A stretch of DNA of 64,000 bases, from contig NZ_BQYI01000001.1 of assembly GCF_027923405.1 (NCBI RefSeq), positions 1,528,501 through 1,592,500 on the forward strand. Direction: 5' to 3'. Numbering within the stretch: position 1 is the first letter of the stretch; every line of letters starts with the position of its first letter. This DNA comes from Paenibacillus sp. YYML68 (GTDB lineage: Bacteria; Bacillota; Bacilli; Paenibacillales; NBRC-103111). Below the pieces are notes generated by a model. That model saw only the letters and a list, made by a program, of their open reading frames with translations, did no database searches and was not told the DNA's origin. The translations under genes were made by a program, and so were the position numbers. Shown piece by piece: positions 8,654-16,810 of this stretch.

Positions 8654-9823
8654 ATGAGGGTGCTGTTGACCGATGGCTTGATGCGCAAGACGCTCTCGGC
8701 TGTACGTTCGCTAGGGGAGCAGGGGGTGGAGGTCGTCGTCGCCGATCGCATGCGTGTGACGTCGGCCGCCTTCTCTAAGTATTGCTATAGAGCGCTTCGT
8801 TACCCCGATCCGGCTGCAGCTCCGCAGCTATTCATGAGCTGGCTGCTCGAGACGCTGGAGGTTCAGCGGATCGATGTGCTCATCCCTATGGACGATCAGA
8901 CGATGTCTATCGTGCTGAAGCATCGGGAGGAGATTGAGGACAGAACTCGCGTTCTACTTCCGCCTCTGGATAGCTACAAGATCGCGGCGGATAAGTTCTT
9001 ATCCGTCAAGTGGGCCGCCTCGCACGGGGTAGATTGTCCAGAGACGCTGATGCCGATGAGCATGAAGGAGCTGCAGAGCGCCATGAGCAGCTTAACGTAT
9101 CCGGTCGTCATTAAGCCTCGGGCGAGCGCAGGCTCGAGAGGGATCCGCATGGCGCATACGCCAGCGGAGCTGCAGCTGCTGTACCGCGAGGTGCATGCGG
9201 AGTATCCGTACCCGCTGCTGCAGGAGTGCATTCCGGAGGGGCCGCGCTACGATGTCTGCCTGTTGTACAAGGCGGATGGGACGCTTGCTGCTTCCTTCGT
9301 GCAGAAGGAGCTGAGGCATTTTCCCGCGGAGCGGGGGCCAAGTACGGCACAGGAGAGCGTCGCATGGCCAGAGCTGATCGATGCGTGCGATCGGATGCTA
9401 TCGGCCTTGAAGTGGCGCGGCGTCGCGGAGGTGGAGTTCATGCTCGATCCGCGGGACGGCAAGCCGAAGTTCATGGAGATCAACCCGCGCTACTGGAACT
9501 CGCTGCACTTGTCGTACTTGTCCGGACTGAACTTCCCGTACGATACGGCTCGGGAGGCGCTCGGACTCGGACTTACGGCAGATGAGCCTGCTCCCTATAA
9601 GGTCGGCGTACGGTGCCGCTCGCTGCTGCCGATCGATCTGCTGCACTTCTTGACGCGAAGGCGCAGGCTCGCTGCAGTCGGGGCGTTCGCCAAGTCGCTG
9701 TGGAACGGCGGCAAGGACGACATTATATCGTTCAAGGACCCGCTGCCCGCTCTCGGCATGGTGCTCGCCTGCTTCCGGCTCAGTCTCAATAGAACGGTGT
9801 GGAAGATGATGTTCGATCGATGA
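8654..9823 (+). CDS. ATP-grasp family ligase
   Basis: A 389-residue cytosolic enzyme with the three-part ATP-grasp layout: an N-terminal Rossmann-like part (MRVLLTDGLMRKTLSAVRSL), the ATP-binding segment with the phosphate loop VVIKPRASAGSRGI, and the metal-binding block GVAEVEFMLDPRDG followed by FMEINPRYW. ATP-grasp enzymes join a carboxylate to an amine or other nucleophile through an acyl phosphate. The substrate cannot be told from sequence; in this setting it may be an amino-sugar or an amino-acid or uronic-acid substituent of the glycan. GGAGAGAAGAAG precedes the ATG. It is in the middle of the operon. Confidence 0.8.
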   Translation: MRVLLTDGLMRKTLSAVRSLGEQGVEVVVADRMRVTSAAFSKYCYRALRYPDPAAAPQLFMSWLLETLEVQRIDVLIPMDDQTMSIVLKHREEIEDRTRVLLPPLDSYKIAADKFLSVKWAASHGVDCPETLMPMSMKELQSAMSSLTYPVVIKPRASAGSRGIRMAHTPAELQLLYREVHAEYPYPLLQECIPEGPRYDVCLLYKADGTLAASFVQKELRHFPAERGPSTAQESVAWPELIDACDRMLSALKWRGVAEVEFMLDPRDGKPKFMEINPRYWNSLHLSYLSGLNFPYDTAREALGLGLTADEPAPYKVGVRCRSLLPIDLLHFLTRRRRLAAVGAFAKSLWNGGKDDIISFKDPLPALGMVLACFRLSLNRTVWKMMFDR

Positions 9824-9838
9824 AGGGATGGGAAGCAT

Positions 9839-10705
9839 GTGTTGAATGCATTAACGGTTGATGTGGAGGACTGGTACCAGACGAACGATTTTAACTATCC
9901 AGTGGAGACGTGGGGGAATTACCAGGATCGGGTGGTGGACAATACGTTCCGCCTGCTGGGCATGCTGGAGGAGCATCAGGTGAAGGGGACGTTCTTCATT
10001 CTAGGCTGTATTGCGGAGAAATATCCGGAGCTCGTGCGCGAGATCGACGTGAGAGGTCATGAGATCGGCTCGCATGGCGGCTGGCACCGGATGGTGAGCG
10101 AGCTGTCGCTGAAGGAGTTCAGACGGGACGTTCTATACTCCAGGCGAATGCTCGAGCGCGTTACGGGCAAGCCGGTACGTCTGTTCCGCGCGCCGTCGTG
10201 GTCGATCTCGCCGGATCGCTACGAGGTGCTCACCATCCTGGACCAGCTCGGCTTCACGTGCGACTCCAGCATTCAGCCGTTCTGGACGCCGCTCTCTGGT
10301 GTCGCGGGAGCGCCGTCTGAGCCATATTACCCAGTCGTGAACGGCCGACAGCTCAGCCTGCTCGAATTCCCGCCGACGGTGCTGGACTTCGGCAAGCTGA
10401 AGGTGCCGTTCTCCGGCGGCTTCTACATGCGGGCGCTGCCCTATACCGTTATCGCTTGGGCACTGAGGCAGCTGAACGAGAAGCGAGCGGGCATGATCTA
10501 TATTCACCCGTGGGAGATTGATCTGGAGCAGCCGGTCGTTCGCAAGGTGCAGCCTCACCGCAAGCTGATTCATTACCATAACTTGAGAACGATGGAGCCG
10601 AAGCTGCTTCGTCTGCTGAAGGAGTTCCGCTTCGGCACGATGAGCGAGGTGATCCGCGAGAGCTACGCGGGCTCTCCGGTCAAGCAGCTGAGCGCTTCGG
10701 TCTAA
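9839..10705 (+). CDS. Polysaccharide deacetylase, DUF3473 (exopolysaccharide-locus) type
   Basis: A 288-residue NodB-homology enzyme. Motif 1 is seen as LTVDVEDWYQ, the metal-binding part as HEIGSHGGWHRM, the arginine motif as RLFRAPSWSI, and the late block as GGFYMRALPY and YIHPWEID. That last block is typical of the subfamily found in exosortase-type exopolysaccharide loci, with a DUF3473 tail. Such enzymes remove N-acetyl groups from amino sugars. There is no signal peptide, so it would act in the cytosol on lipid-linked or soluble precursor, or be carried by partners. The start is GTG; the ATG two bases earlier runs straight into a stop in its own frame. Deacetylation fits a Pel-like, partly cationic glycan. 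Confidence 0.85.
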   Translation: MLNALTVDVEDWYQTNDFNYPVETWGNYQDRVVDNTFRLLGMLEEHQVKGTFFILGCIAEKYPELVREIDVRGHEIGSHGGWHRMVSELSLKEFRRDVLYSRRMLERVTGKPVRLFRAPSWSISPDRYEVLTILDQLGFTCDSSIQPFWTPLSGVAGAPSEPYYPVVNGRQLSLLEFPPTVLDFGKLKVPFSGGFYMRALPYTVIAWALRQLNEKRAGMIYIHPWEIDLEQPVVRKVQPHRKLIHYHNLRTMEPKLLRLLKEFRFGTMSEVIRESYAGSPVKQLSASV

Positions 10706-10736
10706 GGGGGAGAAGGCTACGGCTGCGATCCATACT

Positions 10737-12131
10737 TTGTTCCAGTCTATACGGGGACCGACCGGTGCTGTTATATTCGTCAATCTGCTGCTTGCCGTCG
10801 TCGCCTTCCTGAAGGATACGTTGTATGCGATCTACTTCGGTACGCAGCAGGAGGCTGACCAGCTCGCGCTATCGTTCTTCATCGCCGATACGCTCGGCAA
10901 CGGATTGTTCGCGGCTGTACTCGCCTCCGCCTGTGTGCCGAAGCTGACCGAGCTGACACTCTCAGGCGATGAGGCGCGATTGCGCAGCTCGATTCGGTGG
11001 GCCGTCATCGGGACGGCCGCAATTGGTCTATTGCTTGCCAGCTTGTGCGCGATCTTCAGCGTCCCGCTTCTCGGCTCGTTCGGCGCAGAGCTCGCGCCTC
11101 GTGGACAGGACACGTCTACGGCACTGCTGCTTCTAATGCTGCCGATCACGCTGCTGGCGCCGCTCGGTGCGGTCGGCACCTCTGTGCTGCAGGCGCAGAG
11201 GGAGTTCATCAGGCCGGCCGTAGCGCCTGTACTCTTGAATGGGGTGCTGCTCGCCGCCATCGTCGTCGCGCTTGCGCTGCAGCTGCCGCATGAGAGCGGT
11301 GTATACGTCTACGCGATGTGCGTTACCGGTGCGGCCGCGGTCATGGCTGTGTATGTATGGCAGCCGATTGTCGGCACGAGGGGTGGAGTCAGGCTGACAG
11401 ACCGCTTGCTTCCGCGGCTCGACCCCGTCGTACGCGCCGATGTGCGCGAGATGGCCGCTGCCGCCTTGCCTTACTTCTTCATTCTGCTCACGTCACAGAC
11501 GGTGCTGCTCGTGGAGCGCTATCTGGCGTCCCAGCTTGAGGTCGGTACGATCGCCGGCTTGAACTACGCCTACCGCATCTCCCAGTTCCCGATCTGGGTG
11601 TTCGCAGCTGCCATCTCGGCCGTCGTGCTGCCCTCCTTATCCGAATGGATTCGGAGCCGGGAATGGCACAAGCTGCAGCAACGGCTGCATCGCTCCGTGC
11701 TTGCCATTACCGCTCTGACGCTGCCGCTGTCGCTGCTGTTCTACGTGTTTCATGAGCCCATCGTCGCACTGCTGTTCCTGCGGGGCTCGTTCGATCATAG
11801 CTCGCTCGCCTTGACCTCCGGTATGCTGCAGAGCTATGCGCTGTGCATGGTCGGGCAAGGCATCTCGACGGTCGTGCTGCGCTACTTCCTCGCGGCTGGC
11901 CAGATGAGCAGGGCGCTGCTCGTGTTCATACTGTCCGGGGCGGTTACGATCGCGCTCGACCTCGTGCTCGTTGCCCGCCTTGGCGCTCCCGGCATCGGCT
12001 ACGCGGCTGCCTGCGGCTGGAGCTTGAACGCGGTATGTCTATGGCTGATGATGGTTCGTTCGTTACGTATGACAATGAAGAAAGAGGGATTCGCCGATGG
12101 TCAAATCACTAGTCATCATTCCAGCTTATAA
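10737..12131 (+). CDS. MurJ/MviN-family lipid-linked oligosaccharide flippase
   Basis: A protein of about 464 residues with roughly 12-14 membrane helices and MOP-superfamily landmarks: FLKDTLYAIYFGTQQEADQL near the N terminus, LVERYLASQ and GTIAGLNYAYRISQFPIWVF in the middle. These are typical of MurJ-like lipid flippases. In this cluster it most likely moves an undecaprenyl-linked glycan unit rather than lipid II (inference). The start is unclear. The first usable codon is TTG at 10737, but the GGGGGAGAAG ribosome site at 10705-10714 would better serve a codon near 10719-10728, where only ACG, GCT, GCG and ATC occur in frame. The 3' end overlaps the next gene by 35 bases. Confidence 0.8.
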   Translation: MFQSIRGPTGAVIFVNLLLAVVAFLKDTLYAIYFGTQQEADQLALSFFIADTLGNGLFAAVLASACVPKLTELTLSGDEARLRSSIRWAVIGTAAIGLLLASLCAIFSVPLLGSFGAELAPRGQDTSTALLLLMLPITLLAPLGAVGTSVLQAQREFIRPAVAPVLLNGVLLAAIVVALALQLPHESGVYVYAMCVTGAAAVMAVYVWQPIVGTRGGVRLTDRLLPRLDPVVRADVREMAAAALPYFFILLTSQTVLLVERYLASQLEVGTIAGLNYAYRISQFPIWVFAAAISAVVLPSLSEWIRSREWHKLQQRLHRSVLAITALTLPLSLLFYVFHEPIVALLFLRGSFDHSSLALTSGMLQSYALCMVGQGISTVVLRYFLAAGQMSRALLVFILSGAVTIALDLVLVARLGAPGIGYAAACGWSLNAVCLWLMMVRSLRMTMKKEGFADGQITSHHSSL

Positions 12132-12834
12132 TGAGGAAAAAAGCATCGCCAGCGTCATTACCGGCATCCGCGAGCAGCAGCTCGACGTCGACATCCTGGT
12201 CGTCAATGACGGCTCGGCCGACCGTACGGCGCAGCTGGCAGCGCAGCTTGGCGTCTACGTTATTTCGCATCCGAGCAATATCGGTTACGGCTCCGCGCTG
12301 CAAACCGGCTACAAGTTCGCCAGTCTGTATCAGTATCCATACATTATTCAATTCGACGGCGACGGCCAGCACGATCCGTCCACGCTGCGCAGCATGATCG
12401 AGGAGATGAACAAGGGGACGAGCGATATCGTAATTGGTTCCCGGTTTCTGAACAATGAGCGTATAGAGATGCATGTTGGACCGCACAAGAGAGCGGTAGC
12501 GGGCTTATTCCGCGACATCATTCGGGTCTTAACGGGCAAGCGGATCACCGACACGACATCCGGCTTACGCTGCATTCGACTGCCCTTGTATCGCGAATTC
12601 GCGATCAAGAACCGGTTCCCGATGGAATATCCGGATGCGGACTTCCTCATTCGGATGCTGTATCGCAATCTGACGATTACCGAGGTCCCTGTCAATATGC
12701 GGGATCGCGAGCACGGAGAGAGCCAGCAGCACGGTGGCTTGAAGCCGATCATCTACATGTGCCGCATGATGCTCAACATTCTCATCGTCTTCGTCCAGTA
12801 CAAATTCAGATTGAGGGTGAAAAATAATGCCTAG
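12097..12834 (+). CDS. Family 2 glycosyltransferase, dolichyl-phosphate-mannose-synthase-like
   Basis: A 245-residue GT-A enzyme with VIIPAYNEEKSIASVI, VVNDGSADRT, the DXD-type block FDGDGQHDP, and DTTSGLRCI. It most resembles polyprenyl-phosphate sugar synthases, which load a sugar from a nucleotide donor onto a lipid phosphate at the inner membrane face. The next gene encodes a DUF2304 protein, a well-known partner of this transferase type. The lipid-phosphate sugar could be the donor for the two GT-C-like membrane proteins upstream, which would make a coherent set (inference). AAAGAGGG precedes the ATG, which lies inside the end of the flippase gene. Confidence 0.85.
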   Translation: MVKSLVIIPAYNEEKSIASVITGIREQQLDVDILVVNDGSADRTAQLAAQLGVYVISHPSNIGYGSALQTGYKFASLYQYPYIIQFDGDGQHDPSTLRSMIEEMNKGTSDIVIGSRFLNNERIEMHVGPHKRAVAGLFRDIIRVLTGKRITDTTSGLRCIRLPLYREFAIKNRFPMEYPDADFLIRMLYRNLTITEVPVNMRDREHGESQQHGGLKPIIYMCRMMLNILIVFVQYKFRLRVKNNA

Positions 12835-13225
12835 CATTCTTCCCTACTTCACATTTGTATGCGGTCTGTGCTTCGTTATCATCGTCTTCCGTCTGCTCGC
12901 TCGTAGCAAAATAAGCGAGAAGCTGTCGCTCGTCTGGCTCGGCGGCTCCACCCTCATTCTCGTGCTATCCGGCAATCCGGGCTCGCTCGATAAGCTTGCA
13001 GCACTGCTCGGCGTGCAATACCCGCCCTCGCTGCTGTTCATGCTGTCTACACTTGTGCTGCTCTTGATCGTGCTATACTTGTCCATTCAGATCTCGCATC
13101 TGAACGATAAGCTGAAGGAGGTAGCGCAGCACGTGGCGCTGAACAACTTCTTCGTCAGCTCCGAGCTTCATATGCAGGAAGCGGGAGTGTCACTCGGAAA
13201 GGAGTCGTCCCTTCAACATGAGTAG
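12827..13225 (+). CDS. DUF2304 membrane protein
   Basis: A 132-residue protein with three or four membrane helices and a short charged tail. SKISEKLSLVWL and the later PPSLLFMLSTLVLL fit the DUF2304 pattern. Members of this family almost always follow a polyprenyl-phosphate sugar synthase, as here, and are thought to be its membrane anchor or partner; their exact biochemical role is not settled. It overlaps the transferase gene by 8 bases and the following sensor gene by 8 bases, which supports coupled translation. Confidence 0.85.
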   Translation: MPSILPYFTFVCGLCFVIIVFRLLARSKISEKLSLVWLGGSTLILVLSGNPGSLDKLAALLGVQYPPSLLFMLSTLVLLLIVLYLSIQISHLNDKLKEVAQHVALNNFFVSSELHMQEAGVSLGKESSLQHE

Positions 13226-14792
13226 CCTTACGACCTTATATCCCGTTCAAGCGGCTGCGGCGGGTATGCTGCTCGCGGTACTCATTATGGTGGCACTCGA
13301 CATATTGGGGCGGTTTCGTGCGGGCAAGAGGAGAGCGAAGTCGTCTGAGGCGAACCCTAATATAGATGCTGGGCTCGCTGCAGACGGCGCTATTGGCACA
13401 TTGACTGAAGATGCTTCTAAGACTGGCAGTGCGCGTGACACCGCCATCGGAGCATCAGCGGCCGTCCATGCGCTTGCTGCTGATGAGTCGTTCGACCTCG
13501 TCGTCGCTGCGGGCAAGGCGCGACGGCTCGTTGAACAGCCCGACGCGCTGGTCGAGCTGCTGTTCCAGCTTGCACAGACGAGCTGGAGCATGGACGGCTG
13601 CTTGCTGATTCATCCGGAGGGGCAGCAATTGAAGGTGACTTGCTCGTCCAAGGCGCAGGGAAGGGGTCTTGAGGCTCAGCTTGCTGAAGACAGGGGGATG
13701 AGGGCACTGTTTCGCCTCATCGGGGAGGCGGTCGAGCCCGTAACGATAACTACCGAACACCCGAGGTACAGCAGTCTACCGGAGACGGTGCGCGGGATCG
13801 GCGCGCAGTGGCTCGTATTCGCTAGAATGATGTACAGGGGCGAGCCTGCTGTCTGGATCGGCTACGCGATGGATCAGGAGCAATGGACCGGTCCATACAG
13901 CTACCGGGTACTCATGCTTGGGAGCGTGCTCGGACCGCTCAACGACCTGCTTCTGCAGCAGAGCCTTGCTGGCTCCGGTTCGGCGACTGCTCTCCAGCAA
14001 TTGCGCAGCCTGGCGCAGCTCGTCGACTGTATCGAGCCGGGCTCATCCGGCCGCTCGGAGCAGGTGGGCCGCTACGCTGCAGCTATTGCGAGGCAGCTCG
14101 GTCTTGAGCCTCAGCTCGCACAGCGTGCCTCACTCGTCAGCAGCTTAGGCCGCATCGGTCTGCTTGGCTGTCCGGAGGAGCTATATATGAGGCACGATGT
14201 CGAGCTGCAGTCTGAGCTGTGGCGAAGACGCATTCGTCTCATCTCAGCGGAGCTCGTACGGTCTCTGACAGGCGACCTTCAGCTCGCAGCCGATCTACAC
14301 GGAGAAGCCAACAACGAAGCTACCGACTCTGCCGCTGCTGACAGCAATTCAGATGAAACCGGGCAGCTGCGACCCGACCCTCCCGCACATTACGACGAGC
14401 CGAGCTATCTGGCAGCTGCACAGGCTGCAGAGCGCTTCGTTAGCTTGCTGAGTGCAGGCTCAGACACTGTACGCATCGGCTCCTTCGCTGATACGATGAG
14501 CCAGCTGCGTCTCGAAGCTGGCTCGCAGCTGAACGCGCGAGCTGTTGAAGCACTAACAGCTTGGTTCGCGCTGAAGCGGGAGCAGATACCATCCAGCGAG
14601 CGCTCGCTTGGCTATTGCTGGGAGATGAACTGCGCCCCGCTCACAGTATGCCGCAGCTGTCCCGCATACGAGCAGTATGCTGTGAATTGCTGGGAGCAGC
14701 TAGACAATGCCTGCAAGGCGCACGGCAAGAGCTGCAGCACGTGCTATGTTTATACAGAGAGCCAAGACTGGCAGCATCAGCAGAGTGTCTAA
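13218..14792 (+). CDS. Membrane-anchored GAF / degenerate HD-GYP / Cys-rich sensor protein
   Basis: A 524-residue protein. Residues 8-30 form one membrane helix. Residues 95-255 look like a GAF domain. Residues 260-345 follow the HD-GYP layout (GRSEQVGRYAAAIARQLGL, then ASLVSSLGRIGLLG), but the metal-binding His-Asp is replaced: where LLHDIGKIG is expected the sequence reads SSLGRIG. The last 50 residues carry a two-CW-type cysteine module (YCWEMNC, CRSCPAYEQ, NCWEQLDNAC, CSTCYVY). With the HD ligands lost it cannot be an active phosphodiesterase; it may bind a cyclic dinucleotide or a redox cofactor and signal to the glycan machinery, as PelD does in other pel systems (inference). Confidence 0.65.
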   Translation: MSSLTTLYPVQAAAAGMLLAVLIMVALDILGRFRAGKRRAKSSEANPNIDAGLAADGAIGTLTEDASKTGSARDTAIGASAAVHALAADESFDLVVAAGKARRLVEQPDALVELLFQLAQTSWSMDGCLLIHPEGQQLKVTCSSKAQGRGLEAQLAEDRGMRALFRLIGEAVEPVTITTEHPRYSSLPETVRGIGAQWLVFARMMYRGEPAVWIGYAMDQEQWTGPYSYRVLMLGSVLGPLNDLLLQQSLAGSGSATALQQLRSLAQLVDCIEPGSSGRSEQVGRYAAAIARQLGLEPQLAQRASLVSSLGRIGLLGCPEELYMRHDVELQSELWRRRIRLISAELVRSLTGDLQLAADLHGEANNEATDSAAADSNSDETGQLRPDPPAHYDEPSYLAAAQAAERFVSLLSAGSDTVRIGSFADTMSQLRLEAGSQLNARAVEALTAWFALKREQIPSSERSLGYCWEMNCAPLTVCRSCPAYEQYAVNCWEQLDNACKAHGKSCSTCYVYTESQDWQHQQSV

Positions 14793-14863
14793 GTCATGTG
14801 CGAGTGTGGCGGTCAGCTATATGTTCCTGAAGCACGCAGTAGCTAGGAGATTCGTATGGCATG

Positions 14864-14880
14864 TGATACAATATGTATAC
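14864..14880. promoter_or_regulatory. Imperfect GATAC-N5-GTATC operator before the 95-residue membrane protein gene
   Basis: GATAC at 14865-14869, five bases, then GTATA at 14875-14879: one base away from the exact palindrome found at six other places. The left arm also makes TG-A-TACAAT, an extended -10 promoter pattern. It lies about 30 bases before the ATG at 14909. Confidence 0.5.
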
Positions 14881-14908
14881 GAATGTATGCGAAAGCGAGG
14901 AATTGTTG

Positions 14909-15196
14909 ATGCGTATAGGTTGGAAGTGGACGATCCCCGTTCTATTGCTGGGGGGCAACATCGCGGTTTGGTTCTTCGGCAGTCAGTACTATGACCGGCA
15001 GGCGCGCGCCGCGGCCGTACCAGCTGCTGCAAGCCAGTCGACCCCAGCGAGCCCGGCAAGCCGTGTAACAGAGGACGTCTATCCGAACGGTTCACAGCAG
15101 GAGCGGCCTGCGGGAATGCTGTACGATCCTGCTGATCCGTTGCAGCTCCAGTTAGCTGCTGTTCAGTCGTATTCGTCAAGCAGAGCACACCAATAG
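14909..15196 (+). CDS. Small single-pass membrane protein
   Basis: A 95-residue protein with one N-terminal membrane helix (TIPVLLLGGNIAVWFFG) and a Pro/Ala/Ser/Gln-rich outside tail. The frame is open for 12 more codons upstream, but the ATG at 14909 has the GCGAGGAA site and starts right before the hydrophobic helix, so it is preferred. Unrecognised family. An imperfect copy of the local palindromic operator lies just upstream, so it may have its own promoter rather than being only the tail of the pel-like operon. Confidence 0.6.
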   Translation: MRIGWKWTIPVLLLGGNIAVWFFGSQYYDRQARAAAVPAAASQSTPASPASRVTEDVYPNGSQQERPAGMLYDPADPLQLQLAAVQSYSSSRAHQ

Positions 15197-15232
15197 AGCA
15201 GCAGTCATTATACAAGCAAGGGGGAGGGAGTA

Positions 15233-15571
15233 GTGAAGGTCGGTGATCGCATCAAAGTGCTGCGCTTACAGAGGGGATATACTCAGCACAGCATGGCCGA
15301 GAAGCTTCATATCGGAAGAGCCCACTACAGCCACATCGAGAATAACCGAATTAATCCTTCCATTGACAATTTGAGCCGCATTGCGGACATATTGAACACG
15401 ACGACCGACTACCTTCTTGATCGGACAGGGGACACATCGCAGTCTTCTGTAGACATCGACCACCCGGCGATTCAGCTGTTATCTCGCGCGGCTTGCCGAA
15501 TGACCGAGGAGCAAGTATTGCAGCTTCGCCGAGTCGCCGAGGTGCTCTATCCCGATGCATTCCGAGAATAA
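15233..15571 (+). CDS. XRE-family transcriptional regulator 1
   Basis: A 112-residue protein. An N-terminal helix-turn-helix of the XRE type (LQRGYTQHSMAEKLHIGRAH, then YSHIENNRINPS) fills residues 8-62, and a short helical C-terminal part (MTEEQVLQLRRVAEVLY) probably dimerises. The start is GTG behind a strong GGGGGAGGGA site. It converges with the XRE gene at 15698-16075. It is a candidate for binding the GATAC-type operators around it, but nothing in the sequence decides between it and the other XRE proteins. Confidence 0.85.
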   Translation: MKVGDRIKVLRLQRGYTQHSMAEKLHIGRAHYSHIENNRINPSIDNLSRIADILNTTTDYLLDRTGDTSQSSVDIDHPAIQLLSRAACRMTEEQVLQLRRVAEVLYPDAFRE

Positions 15572-15605
15572 CTCAATAAGCTCACAGTCATACACACCCA
15601 TTCAC

Positions 15606-15665
15606 GCATGCCCAAAAAGAGCACAGTCTGATCGTTCAGAACCGTGCTCCTTGGCTTGTTCACAA
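15606..15665. terminator. Hairpin between two convergent XRE genes
   Basis: GAGCACAGT and ACCGTGCTC form an 8-of-9 stem around a 12-base loop, followed by a weakly T-rich stretch. It sits in the 126-base gap where the two regulator genes meet and may stop transcription from both sides. Confidence 0.4.
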
Positions 15666-15697
15666 TTGAGAACGGCTGCGTACAAGCAGCCCCAAGT

Positions 15698-16075
15698 CTA
15701 TTCCTTGCGACCTATCATACGCTCCGCCCGGATGAAGGCGATAAAGCGGCGCGCCTCATCGGCAGTCAGCTTCGTCCCGTCGATCGTCAGGCTGAACTTC
15801 TCCATAATGTTGTCATCTGACAGCTCCAGGCTGTCCACGAATTCTCGAACCTCATCATCCAATACTTGATGCGGGTCGTCGGTGCGTCCGAGTAAATAAT
15901 CGACTGACACCTTAAAGAAGTTGGCGATCTTGTCGATCGTTTCGAAATCTGGTGCACGTCTGTTGTTCTCGTAATGCGAGAGAGAGGCGCGTGTAATGCC
16001 GAGCTTGCTGGACAAATCGCCTTGCGTCATCGCATGCTTCTCACGAAGCAGTGCGATTCGCTCTCCGTAGTTCAT
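15698..16075 (-). CDS. XRE-family transcriptional regulator 2
   Basis: A 125-residue protein: an XRE helix-turn-helix at residues 5-60 (MTQGDLSSKLGITRASLSHY, then ENNRRAPDFET) followed by a C-terminal helical domain (VREFVDSLELSDDNIMEKFS). The same C-terminal domain occurs in the regulator at 36644-37012. The frame is open 22 codons further upstream, but ATG at 16075 follows a GGGAGGTAC site and starts exactly at the domain. An exact GATAC-N5-GTATC palindrome lies 75 bases upstream in the divergent promoter region, so this gene is the most natural candidate for the operator's repressor and for autoregulation (inference). Confidence 0.85.
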   Translation of the reverse strand: MNYGERIALLREKHAMTQGDLSSKLGITRASLSHYENNRRAPDFETIDKIANFFKVSVDYLLGRTDDPHQVLDDEVREFVDSLELSDDNIMEKFSLTIDGTKLTADEARRFIAFIRAERMIGRKE

Positions 16076-16142
16076 AGACGGTACCTCCCAACATAGTTGA
16101 CTTCCCAGTAGATGTATTATAAGCATGGCAAAAAAAAACATC

Positions 16143-16172
16143 TTGACAATGATACAGTTTGTATCATATTTT
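16143..16172 (+). promoter_or_regulatory. Promoter with an exact GATAC-N5-GTATC operator in its spacer
   Basis: TTGACA at 16143-16148 is followed at 17-18 bases by TATTTT. The palindrome GATAC (16151-16155), AGTTT, GTATC (16161-16165), with an extra T/A pair outside, fills the spacer, so a bound repressor would block RNA polymerase. It points at the PilZ-like gene and also lies upstream of XRE regulator 2 on the other strand. A weak half site (ATTAC-N5-GTATC) follows at 16203-16217. Confidence 0.65.
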
Positions 16173-16268
16173 TAATTTAGTGAATGCACTCTTGGATGGT
16201 TCATTACAGATTGTATCCGCTTTACAAGCTTATTGTAACCAAAAAGTATGAAGATGGGAAGATGCTGA

Positions 16269-16718
16269 GTGCATGATTCGACATATTTTCTTGATGCCTC
16301 ATATTTCAAGCTTCGTTCACCGATTCGGCTGACGCTCTCCATCGAGCGGCTGAACGGTAGAACGGTACATACGAGAAGCGCTGTCGTTCGATTGGTGAGC
16401 GTGACTGAGCACGACATTACGTTCGCCACTCCGCTCCGGTTACCTGACGATCACGAGGTGCAGCTTCGCTTCGAGCTTGCTGCAGACGAGCTTCGATTGA
16501 GCTGGCTCGGTATGCTTCTTCGACAGGAAGGTGAAGGCTCCTCCAACATCTATGCCGCACAGTGCACGTTGCAGGAGAAGGAGCGCTCGCATCTCTTACG
16601 CAGGCTAGCTGAAGCGTCCGATCAGAGAGAACGATTCTACGACCGTGCGACAGAAAGCTACCAGCTGCATATGAGCCCTATCTATAATTATACCCCGCTA
16701 GTCAATGTTCAAACCTAA
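16269..16718 (+). CDS. PilZ-like domain protein (divergent)
   Basis: A 149-residue cytosolic protein. Residues 15-110 read as alternating beta strands (SPIRLTLSIERLNGRTV, TEHDITFATPLRL, EVQLRFELAA, LRLSWLGMLL), in the manner of a PilZ barrel, ending in a helix (LLRRLAEASDQRERFYD). The c-di-GMP-binding RXXXR and D/NXSXXG motifs are not visible, so it may not bind the nucleotide. The GTG at 16269 is the first start after an in-frame stop; the ribosome site is weak. It is expressed from the operator-bearing promoter about 100 bases upstream. Confidence 0.5.
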   Translation: MHDSTYFLDASYFKLRSPIRLTLSIERLNGRTVHTRSAVVRLVSVTEHDITFATPLRLPDDHEVQLRFELAADELRLSWLGMLLRQEGEGSSNIYAAQCTLQEKERSHLLRRLAEASDQRERFYDRATESYQLHMSPIYNYTPLVNVQT

Positions 16719-16810
16719 TTTCCATCCATACATTCTATGTCGTATTCTTTCATTCACAGCGTTCACCCTGGAGCTTCATCCATTTAACATAGATAACAAG
16801 GAGTGGGATT

